Part shown: one piece after another, positions 44,765 through 54,556 of the stretch | Position numbering within the stretch: the stretch's first letter is position 1 | Layout of the letters: the number at the start of each line of letters is the position of its first letter | From: Chitinophagaceae bacterium | GTDB lineage: Bacteria; Bacteroidota; Bacteroidia; Chitinophagales; Chitinophagaceae | NCBI GenBank assembly: GCA_020403455.1 | Contig: JADBXP010000017.1 | Location: forward strand, 1 to 64,000 | Direction: 5' to 3' | Length of the DNA: 64,000 nt | Translations under genes and position numbers: made by a program | The notes under the pieces: model-generated | Database searches by the model: none | The model's input: only the letters and a program-made list of their open reading frames with translations | What the model was told of the DNA's origin: nothing

Positions 44765-45868
44765 ATGACGATACGAACAATAATGAACGAACTGGCTTCC
44801 TTTGCCCCCCTGTCCCTGCAGGAGTCTTATGATAATGCCGGATTGATCACCGGTAATCCGGAATGGTCCTGCAGCGGTGTTTTGTGCAGTCTCGATGCTA
44901 CTGAGGAAGTAATACTAGAAGCAGTGAACAAAGGATGCAATCTGGTAGTTGCACATCATCCCATCGTCTTTCGGGGGCTCAAAAAGATTACCGGAAAAAA
45001 TTATGTAGAAAAAACGATCATAGCTGCGATCAAAAATGATGTGGCCATCTATGCCTGCCATACCAACCTCGATAATGTTGCCAAAGGAGTCAATAAAAAA
45101 ATAGCTGATAAGTTGGGATTAATCAATACGGATATCTTATTGCCCAAGGAATCTCAGTTGTTACAATTGAATACTTATGTTCCTACCCCGGATCTAGAAA
45201 CCGTTCGCAATGCCTTGTTCAGGGCAGGGGCAGGTACGATCGGACTCTACCATGAAGCTAGTTTTGGGGTGGAAGGAATCGGCACCTTTAAAGGTATGGA
45301 AGGTGCTAATCCCGTAATCGGAACGGTAGGAGAAAGATCTGAGGTAGCAGAAACAAAATTAGAAGTTTTGGTGCCTGCCTATCTGAAAGAGCAGGTATAT
45401 CAGGCATTGATAGACAGTCATCCCTATGAAGAAGTAGCATATAATTGGTTGAACTTACAGAATTTCGACACCGCTATCGGCAGCGGAATGATAGGTGAAC
45501 TTCCGGAACCGATGGAGGAGAAAGTATTTTTGGAGCAACTAATGACAACATTCTCTCTTCAGGTAATCAAGCATACCCCCTTGCTGAACCAACGTGTAAG
45601 CCGGATTGCCCTTTGCGGGGGTGCGGGAAGCTTTTTATTGGACCATGCCCTTGCTGCAGGTGCCCAGTTTTTTATTACGTCTGATATGAAATACCATGAA
45701 TTTTTCGATGCCAATCAACGAATGGTGATAGCCGATATCGGGCATTGGGAATCTGAGCAATTCACCCCCGAACTAATAATGGACGTTTTACAAAGCAAAT
45801 TCCCTACCTTTGCGGTCCTAAAATCAGGTGCTTACACCAACCCTGTGCGTTATTTTTTGGGGCGTTGA
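44765..45868 (+). CDS. Nif3-like dinuclear metal-binding protein
   Basis: This 367-residue protein starts at MTIRTIMNEL. The conserved metal ligands appear in AHHPIVFRG, YACHTNLDNV and ADIGHWESE. A middle insertion domain (about 130-240) is as in the longer Nif3 proteins. It is a GTP cyclohydrolase I type 2-related family whose physiological role is uncertain. A zinc-ribbon gene follows on the same strand. Confidence 0.9.
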   Translation: MTIRTIMNELASFAPLSLQESYDNAGLITGNPEWSCSGVLCSLDATEEVILEAVNKGCNLVVAHHPIVFRGLKKITGKNYVEKTIIAAIKNDVAIYACHTNLDNVAKGVNKKIADKLGLINTDILLPKESQLLQLNTYVPTPDLETVRNALFRAGAGTIGLYHEASFGVEGIGTFKGMEGANPVIGTVGERSEVAETKLEVLVPAYLKEQVYQALIDSHPYEEVAYNWLNLQNFDTAIGSGMIGELPEPMEEKVFLEQLMTTFSLQVIKHTPLLNQRVSRIALCGGAGSFLLDHALAAGAQFFITSDMKYHEFFDANQRMVIADIGHWESEQFTPELIMDVLQSKFPTFAVLKSGAYTNPVRYFLGR

Positions 45869-45964
45869 GTTGGTAATTGCTTGATTTACAACTAATTATA
45901 AAAATCATTGCAACAACGACCTTCGGGTCAATTATTCATAACTGATTCTAAATCAATCTTTTAT

Positions 45965-46720
45965 ATGGCTGCTGTCAAAGATTTCTCTGTAGAAGAAAAG
46001 CTGGTGAACCTGCTCAAATTGCAGAAAATTGATTCTAAACTGGATGAGATCAAAGTACTTCGCGGTGAACTTCCAATGGAAGTAAGTGACCTGGAAGATG
46101 AAATCACCGGATTGAAAAGTCGTCAGGTGCGCATAGAAGAAGAGATCAACGGTATCACGGAATACATGGAGGGAAGGAAAGCCGCTATTAAAGACAGTGA
46201 AGCCCTCATTGCTAAGTACGAAAAGCAAAGTGATCTGGTAAAGAATAACCGTGAGTACGAGGCCATCAACAAGGAAATTGAAATGCAGCAACTCGAAATC
46301 AAGCTTTGCGAGAAGAATATTCGTGATGCAAATGATGAGTTGGCAGAAAAAGTAAAGGTATTGGATGCAGCACGCAAGCAAGTTGCAGTAAAAGAAGGTG
46401 TGCTGGCACATAAAAAAGGCGAGCTGGAAAAAATCATTGTTGAAACAGAGAAAGAAGAAGCAGAATTCAACCAACTCAGCGGTGAGGCAAGAGCTCATAT
46501 TGACAGCCGCTTACTTTACAGCTATGACCGTATTCGTACCAATTACCACAACGGACTTGCAGTAGTGCCGGTAGAAAGGGATGCTTGCGGTGGATGTTTC
46601 AATTCAATTCCTCCTCAGCGCCAAAGTGAAATCCGTTTGCACAAGAAGATCATTGTTTGTGAAAACTGTGGAAGAATTTTAGTTGATGCGGAATTGAATG
46701 CCAACGTTGGTGTGAAATAA
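45965..46720 (+). CDS. Coiled-coil protein with C4-type zinc ribbon
   Basis: This 251-residue protein starts at MAAVKDFSVEEK. Residues 1-180 form a long coiled coil. The C-terminal zinc ribbon has CGGC (in RDACGGCFNSIPPQ) and CENC (in IVCENCGRIL). Members are common next to nif3 genes, as here. The function is unclear; it may relate to nucleic acid or ribosome binding. A terminator follows. Confidence 0.9.
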   Translation: MAAVKDFSVEEKLVNLLKLQKIDSKLDEIKVLRGELPMEVSDLEDEITGLKSRQVRIEEEINGITEYMEGRKAAIKDSEALIAKYEKQSDLVKNNREYEAINKEIEMQQLEIKLCEKNIRDANDELAEKVKVLDAARKQVAVKEGVLAHKKGELEKIIVETEKEEAEFNQLSGEARAHIDSRLLYSYDRIRTNYHNGLAVVPVERDACGGCFNSIPPQRQSEIRLHKKIIVCENCGRILVDAELNANVGVK

Positions 46721-46762
46721 GCAGCTTCCACGACCGGGTAGGGTCACTTATATTATTCATTG

Positions 46763-46791
46763 AAAGGGTTTCCGAAGGGCAGCCCTTTTTT
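46763..46791 (+). terminator. Terminator after the zinc-ribbon gene
   Basis: AAGGGC and GCCCTT arms around a short loop are followed by a T-run; an upstream AAAGGG can form an alternative longer stem. It separates the nif3 transcript from the TPR gene. Confidence 0.6.
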
Positions 46792-46802
46792 ATGCAGGGG
46801 TT

Positions 46803-48293
46803 ATGCCAAAACGCATACTGTATATTGGGTTGACTTTTTTATTGGTCAGCAGGATGCAGGCCCAGGCCGTTTTTGAATTCAACAGTACCTGTCAACAGGC
46901 CTTCCAAGAAATTACCCGTCTCAAAGTAAACAGTGGTAGCCGGCTGGTACAAAAAGCCCGTCAACAAAACCCGCGTAACCTGATTCCGGAGTTGCTGGAC
47001 AACTACATTGATTTTTACACGCTTTTCCTGAATGAGGATCCCGAGGGAATTAAACGGGCGAAGGGAGAGATGGAGAGGAGATTGATCAAAATAAAATCTG
47101 GTCCTAAGTCATCCCCCTTCTATTTATATGCTCAGGGTATGATCTATCTGCAAAGAGCGGCAGTACTCATCAAAGTAGGTGAAATCTGGGATGCTGCCTG
47201 GGATTGCAGAAGAAGTTATCAGCTACTCAAAGAGAATAAAAAAAACTTTCCCACTTTCGCCCCCAACGATCTTCCATATGGAACACTGCAGGCAGTAACG
47301 GGTACCATACCCAAGGGATATAGATGGATTGCAGGTATTTTAGGCATGCGCGGTTCTGTATCTGATGGCATGCAGACAGTTCGTTCTTTTATCAATAGTT
47401 CAGACCCCTGGAGCAAGGTATTTTTCCAGGAAGCAGCATTTGTGTATCCCTACCTGCTGTTTTATTTGGAAAACAAGAAAGAGGAAGCCTTGCTTTTCAC
47501 TCGACAGCAACAACTCGATTTGTCCGGCAATCACCTGCACCTCTTCATGACAGCAAATTTGGCGATCAATCACCAACAGGCAGCGTTGGCCGCAGGACTC
47601 ATCCAAAAAAAACAGGAATCACCCGATTACCTGACAACCCATGTATGGGACTTTCAATTGGGTTTCGCCCAGCTTTACCGTTTGCAAACTACGGATGCCC
47701 GCCAGCACTTTGAGACCTTTTTGCAAAACTTCAAAGGTAAATATTATGTAAAGGATGTCTATCAGAAACTCAGTTGGTGCTACTGGCTGGAAGACAATGT
47801 TGCCAAAGCAGAAGAGATGCGAAAGATGGTAATTAGCAGGGGAGCTACTTTTTCTGATGCCGACAAAAAAGCAATGGCCGATGCACAGTCAGGAAAATGG
47901 CCGGATAAATGGTTGTTGAAGGCCAGGTTATTGAGTGATGGCGGTTATCACACGGAAGCCTTGTCCATTCTAAACAATACGCCGGTAGACGGACTGAGCA
48001 CTGCTGCCAATCAACTCGAATACCACTATCGCATGGCAAGGGTGTATGACGCCCTGGGAAAATCGACTGAAGCCCTTAAGTTCTATGCTCAATCCATTAA
48101 GCTGGGAAAAAACAGACCGGAATATTTTGCAGCCCGAGCGGCCTTACAGTCCGGTCAGATATATGAAAATCAAGGCAACAAGCAACTGGCGATGGAATTC
48201 TACCGCCAATGCATCAATATGAACCAACACGAATACAAAAATTCACTTGATCAGCGGGCCAAAGCTGGCATTGCGCGGTGTATGGGGGAATAA
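46803..48293 (+). CDS. Exported tetratricopeptide-repeat protein
   Basis: This 496-residue protein has a signal peptide ending near SRMQAQA. The rest is helical and shows TPR-like pairs, clearest at the C-terminus: EYHYRMARVYDALGKSTEAL and SGQIYENQGNKQLAMEFY. It probably acts as a periplasmic scaffold. No specific family is recognised. It is a single gene between a terminator and recN. Confidence 0.8.
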   Translation: MPKRILYIGLTFLLVSRMQAQAVFEFNSTCQQAFQEITRLKVNSGSRLVQKARQQNPRNLIPELLDNYIDFYTLFLNEDPEGIKRAKGEMERRLIKIKSGPKSSPFYLYAQGMIYLQRAAVLIKVGEIWDAAWDCRRSYQLLKENKKNFPTFAPNDLPYGTLQAVTGTIPKGYRWIAGILGMRGSVSDGMQTVRSFINSSDPWSKVFFQEAAFVYPYLLFYLENKKEEALLFTRQQQLDLSGNHLHLFMTANLAINHQQAALAAGLIQKKQESPDYLTTHVWDFQLGFAQLYRLQTTDARQHFETFLQNFKGKYYVKDVYQKLSWCYWLEDNVAKAEEMRKMVISRGATFSDADKKAMADAQSGKWPDKWLLKARLLSDGGYHTEALSILNNTPVDGLSTAANQLEYHYRMARVYDALGKSTEALKFYAQSIKLGKNRPEYFAARAALQSGQIYENQGNKQLAMEFYRQCINMNQHEYKNSLDQRAKAGIARCMGE

Positions 48294-48379
48294 ACCACCG
48301 GTATTTACCGCTCTTATTTGCTGAACCGAAATCAGCAGACTAAATTGCACATCCGAACAAGCAATTGGATTCATACACT

Positions 48380-50035
48380 ATGCTGCATTCTCTTCACATA
48401 CAGAATTATGCGATCATCGATGACCTGTCGATTCTGTTTTCCGGGAAGTTAAATATTATCACCGGGGAAACGGGGGCAGGAAAAAGTATTCTGATGGGTG
48501 CATTGGGACTTATCTTGGGAGAGCGCGCCGACTCATCGGTACTGCTGAACAGAGAAAAAAAATGTTGCATAGAAGGATGTTTTAAGTGGGAATCTCAGTT
48601 AGAAATCAGAGAATGGCTTACTGCGAATGATCTGGAAGATGGGGAAGAATTGCTGTTGAGAAGAGAAATAGCAGCCAGTGGAAAATCAAGAGCTTTTATC
48701 AATGATACCCCTGTTACCCTGCAACAATTGCGGGAGTTAGGAAGCAAACTGGTTGATCTCCATCGACAATTTGATACGCTTGAATTGGGTGATACTGAAT
48801 TTCAGCGCAGTGTTGTCGACGCGCTCACCCGGGAGCCCGACTTGCTGCAACAGTACCAGAAAGATTGGAAAGTATGGCAGGCCGATCAACACCGTCTTGA
48901 TGAATTAAAAAATCAATTGCTCAAATCCAACCAAGAAAGGGATTACAAACAATTCCTGCTCGACGAGCTTGAATCATTTGCTCCAAAAGAAGAAGAGCTG
49001 GAAAAACTTGACCGGGAACTTACTTTGTTGAACAATTCAGGACAGATTTTACAGGTACTGAGCAAGATGACAGATCTGCTAAGAGAATCAGACCAACCTA
49101 TTTTACCACAACTCAAACAAGGTGGTCAGGCCTTACAGGGATTCGCCGAAATGATACCCGCTCTTAAAGAAACGGCAGCTCGTTTGCAATCTGTACAGAT
49201 TGAACTCGATGATATTGCTGATGAGTTAGATAAAATAAAAGATGATTGTCAGGTAGATGAAACCAGGGTGGAGTGGATCAATGAACGTCTGGCTGATGGG
49301 TACAAACTATTGAAGAAACATGCAGTTCGCGATACCAATGGTTTGATTGCATTACTGGAGCAGTTGCGCGAAGACCAGGTGGGAACGGAGAAAAAAGAAG
49401 AGGAACTGAAAGAACTGGAACTAAAAGTAGCCGCTGCCTATGACCGGCTATTTCAACGGGCAACGAAGCTTACTGCTGCCAGAAAGAAAGTAATACCTCC
49501 ATTTCAGGAACAGGTAAAAAAGTTGCTCGAGCGGGTTGGGATGCCAAATGCAGCATTACAGGTTTCCCTTACTTCAATAGCTCCGAATCAAACGGGTGCC
49601 GACCACCTTGAATTTCTTTTTGATGCCAACCGATCCGGTAAATGGGAACCACTCAAAAAAGTAGCTAGTGGTGGAGAGTTGAGCAGATTGATGTTGTGCA
49701 TTAAATCTTTGGTGGCAGCATCCATGCAATTGCCCACCTTAATATTTGATGAAATTGATTCAGGTATCAGTGGAGAAGCAGCCCGGCAGGTTGGATTGAT
49801 CATGAAAGAATTAGCCAATAACCACCAGCTGATTTGCATTACCCATCAACCACAAATTGCAGGAAAAGCAGATGCTCATTTTTGGGTTTATAAAGAGGAA
49901 AAGGGTTCCGGAATCCATACAGGGATCCGACAACTCACGGAGGAGGAAAGAGTTACAGCCATTGCCAGTATGTTATCGGGGGAGGCACCTTCTGAAGCCG
50001 CATTGGCCAATGCCAGAGAAATGATTCGGTCTTAA
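48380..50035 (+). CDS. recN: DNA repair protein RecN
   Basis: This 551-residue SMC-like ATPase starts at MLHSLHIQNYAI. It has Walker A ITGETGAGKS, a long coiled coil (about 160-390), signature VASGGELSRLMLC and Walker B LIFDEIDSGISGE. It acts in double-strand break repair by holding DNA together. The length matches the family. Confidence 0.97.
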   Translation: MLHSLHIQNYAIIDDLSILFSGKLNIITGETGAGKSILMGALGLILGERADSSVLLNREKKCCIEGCFKWESQLEIREWLTANDLEDGEELLLRREIAASGKSRAFINDTPVTLQQLRELGSKLVDLHRQFDTLELGDTEFQRSVVDALTREPDLLQQYQKDWKVWQADQHRLDELKNQLLKSNQERDYKQFLLDELESFAPKEEELEKLDRELTLLNNSGQILQVLSKMTDLLRESDQPILPQLKQGGQALQGFAEMIPALKETAARLQSVQIELDDIADELDKIKDDCQVDETRVEWINERLADGYKLLKKHAVRDTNGLIALLEQLREDQVGTEKKEEELKELELKVAAAYDRLFQRATKLTAARKKVIPPFQEQVKKLLERVGMPNAALQVSLTSIAPNQTGADHLEFLFDANRSGKWEPLKKVASGGELSRLMLCIKSLVAASMQLPTLIFDEIDSGISGEAARQVGLIMKELANNHQLICITHQPQIAGKADAHFWVYKEEKGSGIHTGIRQLTEEERVTAIASMLSGEAPSEAALANAREMIRS

Positions 50036-50112
50036 TACTGCGCTTCTGATTCGAATTAAAAGTAAATCTTTAAGTTTGGGGAATATTTTACTTTACGCAC
50101 AATACTTAATTT

Positions 50113-50931
50113 ATGGCTTATCAATTGCTCAAGGGAAAAACAGGAATTATAACTGGCGCATTGGATGAAAACTCCATTGCCTGGAAAGTTGCTGAAAAAG
50201 CACACGAGGAGGGAGCACGTTTTGTTCTAACCAATGCTCCCATTGCGATGCGCATGGGTGAAATCAAAAAGTTGGCGGAGAAAACAGGTTCCGAAATTAT
50301 TCCCGCTGATGCAACCAATACCGAAGAACTGACCCATCTGTTCACTAAGTCGCAGGAAATACTGGGCGGAAAGATTGATTTCGTGCTACACTCTATAGGC
50401 ATGAGTGTGAACATCAGAAAAAAGATTCCTTATACCGAGCTGAATTATGATTATTATCAAAAAGGTTTGGATGTATCTGCCCTATCACTGCATAAAATGT
50501 TGGCTGTTGCTATGAAGTTGGATGCCATCAATGATTGGGGCAGTGTAGTAGCACTTACCTATATGGCTGCACAACGCACTTTTCCTTTCTATACAGACAT
50601 GGCGGATATCAAGGCCATGTTGGAATCAATAGCCCGCAGTTTTGGATATCATTATGGGGTAACGAAAAAAGTGCGCATTAATACCGTTTCTCAATCTCCC
50701 ACCAAAACAACGGCGGGTACCGGTATTAAGGGCTTTGGCGACTTCTTTGACTATGCTCAGTCGATTGCGCCGCTAGGTAATGCGAGTGCAGAAGATTGCG
50801 CCAATTATTGCATTACGCTTTTCTCCGATCTTACCCGCATGGTAACAATGCAAAACCTTTTCCACGATGGCGGATATTCCAATACCGGTGTGAGTGATCT
50901 GGTGATGCAAAAAATTGGTATCACAGAATAA
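50113..50931 (+). CDS. fabI: Enoyl-ACP reductase FabI
   Basis: This 272-residue NADH-dependent reductase has GKTGIITGALDENSIAWKVA at the dinucleotide site, LTYMAAQRTFPFYTDM with the catalytic Tyr and a following Lys (IKAMLE), and PTKTTAGTGI. It completes each round of fatty acid elongation. It is likely in one transcript with the following SemiSWEET gene. Confidence 0.95.
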   Translation: MAYQLLKGKTGIITGALDENSIAWKVAEKAHEEGARFVLTNAPIAMRMGEIKKLAEKTGSEIIPADATNTEELTHLFTKSQEILGGKIDFVLHSIGMSVNIRKKIPYTELNYDYYQKGLDVSALSLHKMLAVAMKLDAINDWGSVVALTYMAAQRTFPFYTDMADIKAMLESIARSFGYHYGVTKKVRINTVSQSPTKTTAGTGIKGFGDFFDYAQSIAPLGNASAEDCANYCITLFSDLTRMVTMQNLFHDGGYSNTGVSDLVMQKIGITE

Positions 50932-50948
50932 ACCTTACAATCAAACAG

Positions 50949-51239
50949 ATGATGAATTTAATTTTTAGCTTGCCATCCCAATGGGTAGAACTGATTGGGT
51001 ATTTTGGTTCATTCCTTACTTCTATCACATTCATTCCTCAGGTATATAAATCCTGGAAATCAAAAAGTGTAGGTGATCTGAGTATTTGGATGGTCCTCAT
51101 TGTGATTACCAGTACTATTGTCTGGCTGGTATATGGGTTTGCCATTCAGAGCGGACCGGTAATTTTGGCCAATACCATCGTGTTCATTTTGACCCTGGTG
51201 TTACTTGGCTTCAAGCTGAGTTTCCCTAAGAGTAAGTAA
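50949..51239 (+). CDS. SemiSWEET-type PQ-loop transporter
   Basis: This 96-residue protein has three transmembrane helices and the PQ motif (segment TFIPQVYKSWKSKS). Family knowledge: such proteins dimerise to form small sugar transporters. It lies 17 bp after fabI. Confidence 0.85.
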   Translation: MMNLIFSLPSQWVELIGYFGSFLTSITFIPQVYKSWKSKSVGDLSIWMVLIVITSTIVWLVYGFAIQSGPVILANTIVFILTLVLLGFKLSFPKSK

Positions 51240-51547
51240 GTCTACCGGACTGTAGAAAACAAAAGCTGCTCAACCAAAAATTGCTGACAATAAATTTTGT
51301 TGAGAGATGTGTGATATATTAGACTCTAAAAAAATTGCTCTACATTATTTCATCCCAATAAATTGTTACTCAGAAATGGTTGGAAAGGTATCGATTCAAA
51401 CAATTTGATTCAAATAACTTGGTAAACAGATAAAAGCTGTTGAATACATAGCTATTAAAGACCCAGGCAAAAAATTAAACGAATAGAAATAAACAAACGG
51501 CCACCCATCGGGTGGCCGTTATAGTTTAGTTTCAATGGAAGGGCTGA
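51240..51547. other. AT-rich intergenic gap between convergent genes
   Basis: About 300 bp hold no gene. The only recognised element is the bidirectional terminator hairpin at 51496-51520. Confidence 0.6.
51496..51520. terminator. Bidirectional terminator hairpin
   Basis: AACGGCCACCC, a three-base loop and GGGTGGCCGTT make a perfect 11-bp stem between the convergent SemiSWEET and DUF2795 genes. AT-rich sequence on both sides allows termination in either direction. Confidence 0.7.
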
Positions 51548-51769
51548 TTAATATTCATCTTCATTGAACATAAAGTCCTCCTGACTCGGATAATCGGGCC
51601 AGATGTCTTCAATGCTCTCATAAACTTCCCCTTCGTCTTCCAGTTCCTGGAGGTTCTCCACTACCTCCAGGGGAGCACCGCTTCTGATGGAATAGTCAAT
51701 CAATTCGTCCTTGGTAGCAGGCCAGGGTGCCTCTTCCAGATAACTTGCTAATTCTAACGTCCAAAACAT
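51548..51769 (-). CDS. DUF2795 family small protein
   Basis: This 73-residue protein starts at MFWTLELASY (51769), chosen because a -7 box sits just upstream. It contains ELIDYSIRSGAPLEVVENLQ, which matches DUF2795, and an acidic tail. The function is unknown; such proteins are common in Bacteroidota. Confidence 0.85.
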   Translation of the reverse strand: MFWTLELASYLEEAPWPATKDELIDYSIRSGAPLEVVENLQELEDEGEVYESIEDIWPDYPSQEDFMFNEDEY

Positions 51770-51786
51770 AGGAACTGATTTTTTTG

Positions 51787-51794
51787 CAAATGTA
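51787..51794 (-). promoter_or_regulatory. -7 box of the DUF2795 gene
   Basis: TACATTTG on the minus strand fits TAnnTTTG and lies 17 bp upstream of the start codon. Confidence 0.45.
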
Positions 51795-51880
51795 GCCGTA
51801 TAAACAATACCAGCCAATCTGTAATGTTAACCTTTACCAAAGAAAACGGATAAAAAAGGGCTGTTATTGTCCGGCTTTTG

Positions 51881-51888
51881 TAGGTTTG
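51881..51888 (+). promoter_or_regulatory. -7 box of the LolD-like gene
   Basis: TAGGTTTG fits TAnnTTTG and ends 7 bp before the ATG at 51896, so a leader of almost no length is expected. Confidence 0.45.
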
Positions 51889-51895
51889 CACCAAT

Positions 51896-52573
51896 ATGAC
51901 CGCTTCTACATTGCTTCGGGCAACACATATCAGTAAAAAATATGGTGACCTCCAGGTACTCAAAGATGTCAGTTTGGAGCTGAATCGGGGGGAAATTGTA
52001 AGCATTGTCGGCTCTTCAGGAGCAGGTAAAAGTACCCTTTTGCACATTTTAGGTTCGCTAGACCGTCCGGATAGCGGTACGCTGGAACTCCAGGATACCC
52101 CTTTACATGAGCTGAAGGGCAGTAAACTGGCTGCTTTTCGAAACCGACACATGGGTTTTGTTTTTCAATTTCATCATCTCCTTCCGGAATTTACCGCCCT
52201 GGAGAATATCTGTATTCCTGCCTGGATAGCTGGAACACCCAAGAAGGAGGCAGCAGAAAAAGCAAGCATTTTATTGGAAAAACTGGGTTTAGCAGGAAGA
52301 GGTCACCATCGCCCCACAGAATTATCAGGAGGCGAGCAACAAAGAGTCGCAGTAGCAAGAGCCCTGATCAACCAACCCGCTTTGGTGCTGGCTGATGAAC
52401 CCACCGGGAACCTGGATAGCCAGCATGCCCGTGAACTGCATGAATTGTTTCTTCAACTGCGTGATGACCTCGGCAACAGCTTTTTAATTGTTACCCACAA
52501 CCAGGAATTGGCGGGGATGAGTGACCGCATTTTGCATATGAAAGATGGCGAAATAACTGTACAAGTTGCCTGA
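51896..52573 (+). CDS. ABC ATPase, LolD-like
   Basis: This 225-residue ATPase has Walker A VGSSGAGKST, Q-loop, signature ELSGGEQQRVAVARAL, Walker [15 protein letters not shown] and switch His VTHNQEL. This matches LolD and other MacB-like ATPases. Its permease genes are not adjacent. It is the only gene before the convergent adenosyltransferase gene. Confidence 0.9.
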   Translation: MTASTLLRATHISKKYGDLQVLKDVSLELNRGEIVSIVGSSGAGKSTLLHILGSLDRPDSGTLELQDTPLHELKGSKLAAFRNRHMGFVFQFHHLLPEFTALENICIPAWIAGTPKKEAAEKASILLEKLGLAGRGHHRPTELSGGEQQRVAVARALINQPALVLADEPTGNLDSQHARELHELFLQLRDDLGNSFLIVTHNQELAGMSDRILHMKDGEITVQVA

Positions 52574-52585
52574 AATCAAGGCAAG

Positions 52586-53149
52586 TTACTTAACACGGGG
52601 CCGCCAGGGAATCTCATCTACCTTCAATTGCCAAGCAGCATAGCGAGACAATACAAATAAATAGTCGCTTAAACGATTGATGTATCGAATGACCAGCGGA
52701 TCGATGAAAAGGTTGTTTTCCATCAAAAAAACACAGCAACGTTCCGTTCTTCTGCAGACACTCCGGGCTATGTGAAGGGCAGATACAGTAGGGTGCCCTC
52801 CGGGAAGTATAAAGGATTTCATCGGAGTCAGTGACTCATTCATCCTGTCAATCTCCTTTTCGAGTAATTCAACATCACCTTCTACCAGATCCGGAATCTT
52901 CATTGCCGGCGCTTTGTCCGGATCACAGGCCAATGACGAACCTATGGTGAAAAGACGATCCTGCACTTCTGCAAGCATCTGCTTACTTGCTTCATCCGTG
53001 AGCAAATCCCGCACCCAGCCAACGAAAGAATTCAATTCATCTACAGTACCGTACGCATCGATGCGCAGGTTGCTCTTGGCAACTTTGGTACCACCAATGA
53101 GTGATGTATATCCCCTGTCCCCTGTTTTTGTATATATCTTGAATGACAT
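52586..53149 (-). CDS. Cob(I)alamin adenosyltransferase, PduO type
   Basis: This 187-residue protein begins FKIYTKTGDRGYTSLIGG, has the PduO-type helical core and the ATP/cobalamin-contact segment ARSVCRRTERCCV. It makes adenosylcobalamin. No cobalamin riboswitch was seen in the 58 bp upstream. The gene may be co-transcribed with the MacB-like ATPase gene upstream. Confidence 0.92.
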   Translation of the reverse strand: MSFKIYTKTGDRGYTSLIGGTKVAKSNLRIDAYGTVDELNSFVGWVRDLLTDEASKQMLAEVQDRLFTIGSSLACDPDKAPAMKIPDLVEGDVELLEKEIDRMNESLTPMKSFILPGGHPTVSALHIARSVCRRTERCCVFLMENNLFIDPLVIRYINRLSDYLFVLSRYAAWQLKVDEIPWRPRVK

Positions 53150-53207
53150 GATAACAAATTACTCTCATGATGAACAAAGATAGACAGAGAATGTTCGGGA
53201 GATGCAA

Positions 53208-53927
53208 TTACAAAGATTCGGCAGGAACTGCTTTGGAGGGGCGAGTGGTATCAGATTCCACTAATCCATCCCTCAATCTTACCACCCGATGGGCATAAGC
53301 AGCGATGTCTTCCTCATGCGTCACCAACACAACGGTATTTCCTGCCGCATGAATGTTGGCAAAAAGTTCCATTACCTCAACAGATGTCTTAGAATCCAGG
53401 TTACCGGTAGGTTCATCTGCCAATAAAATTGAAGGGTTATTTACTAGGGCGCGGGCAATGGCCACACGCTGAATCTGACCACCTGAAAGTTCATTGGATT
53501 TATGGTGGCTCCGGTCTGCAAGTCCCACCTTACGCAATGCCTCGAGAGCTCTTTCCATCCTTTCTTTTTTACTAACACCGGCATATACCAAAGGCAAAGC
53601 CACATTTTCTGCAGCAGAAAGACGAGGTAACAAATTGAACTGCTGGAATACGAAGCCAATTTCATTGTTCCGCACCTGGGCTAATTCATCATCCGACATC
53701 TGACTCACGTCCTGACTGTTGAGAATATACTTGCCCCCGGTGGGAGAATCCAAACATCCTAAAATATTCATCAAAGTACTTTTTCCACTTCCGGATGGAC
53801 CCATCAAAGCAACATACTCATTGCGCTGAATTTCCATACTGATTCCTTTCAATACGGGAATAGCATGGTTTCCCATGAAATAACTTTTCTCAATTTTTTC
53901 CAGTTGAATAATAGCAGTAGTATGCAT
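53208..53927 (-). CDS. ABC ATPase, MacB-like
   Basis: This 239-residue ATPase starts at [10 protein letters not shown] (53927). Walker [11 protein letters not shown], signature [16 protein letters not shown], Walker [14 protein letters not shown] and switch VTHEED are all present. It resembles MacB/LolD export ATPases. It lies 4 bp after gatC, so the two are co-transcribed; the permease is encoded elsewhere. Confidence 0.9.
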   Translation of the reverse strand: MHTTAIIQLEKIEKSYFMGNHAIPVLKGISMEIQRNEYVALMGPSGSGKSTLMNILGCLDSPTGGKYILNSQDVSQMSDDELAQVRNNEIGFVFQQFNLLPRLSAAENVALPLVYAGVSKKERMERALEALRKVGLADRSHHKSNELSGGQIQRVAIARALVNNPSILLADEPTGNLDSKTSVEVMELFANIHAAGNTVVLVTHEEDIAAYAHRVVRLRDGLVESDTTRPSKAVPAESL

Positions 53928-53931
53928 TGGA

Positions 53932-54246
53932 TTAATTTTCTTGGTTTGAACGATGAGGAGTTGCAATCACTTTGGGAACTGAAAAATAGGGAGGCTCGGT
54001 GTCAGCTGCTTGCTGCAAGGCTATCTCCTGACTTACGGTCCCACCGACAACATCCTCACGCAGAACTTCAGCCGCAGTTCCCATGTGTAACAAAGGCTGA
54101 ACACCCCGGGTGTCAACACGTTGTAACTGCTCAACGAAAGAGACCATTTTTTGCAGATCGGCCTGCCAAACGGGTAAATCTTCCTCACGCAGTTCCAGAC
54201 GGGACAAAACACTCAATTCACGAATCAGTTGAACAGTAATTTCCAT
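53932..54246 (-). CDS. gatC: Glutamyl-tRNA(Gln) amidotransferase subunit C
   Basis: This 104-residue protein starts at [11 protein letters not shown] (54246). It has the GatC pattern [11 protein letters not shown] near the start and the YFSVPKVI tail that wraps the GatA-GatB complex. It is encoded apart from gatA and gatB, as in many Bacteroidota. A -7 box sits five bases upstream. Confidence 0.93.
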   Translation of the reverse strand: MEITVQLIRELSVLSRLELREEDLPVWQADLQKMVSFVEQLQRVDTRGVQPLLHMGTAAEVLREDVVGGTVSQEIALQQAADTEPPYFSVPKVIATPHRSNQEN

Positions 54247-54251
54247 TGGTG

Positions 54252-54259
54252 CAAATTTA
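54252..54259 (-). promoter_or_regulatory. -7 box of gatC
   Basis: TAAATTTG on the minus strand fits TAnnTTTG and ends 5 bp before the start codon, implying a nearly leaderless transcript for gatC and the MacB-like ATPase. Confidence 0.45.
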
Positions 54260-54556
54260 CAACAATGCAACTGAGCACCTGAAGCATTATTGTGAATGGT
54301 CATTTCATACAAACAGCGGTAAATGCAAAGGATTATCAGCATCAAAAAAATTGGATAAAAATCCTATTAACAGCTATCCGGTGAATGTAAAATAGCTAAA
54401 TAGCTATGCGTGTTTAGATATAAATCGAAAAAAAGTAGATTTTCACCTTTCCTCAGAGTCTTTTCACCCAAAGTGTCTGAAACTCAATATTTTTTTGGAT
54501 TTATTTCAACAGTCTCAAAAAATAATTGTTAAATTTATTTTTACAAACCCCCTTTT
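54260..54556. other. Intergenic region upstream of the small membrane peptide
   Basis: About 300 bp of AT-rich sequence lie between divergent gatC and the small ORF at 54557. It presumably holds promoters in both directions. Apart from the gatC -7 box nothing distinct was seen. Confidence 0.5.

Noticed and set aside
53150..53207. Cobalamin riboswitch before the adenosyltransferase gene
   Set aside because: The gap is only 58 bp and lacks the conserved B12-box.
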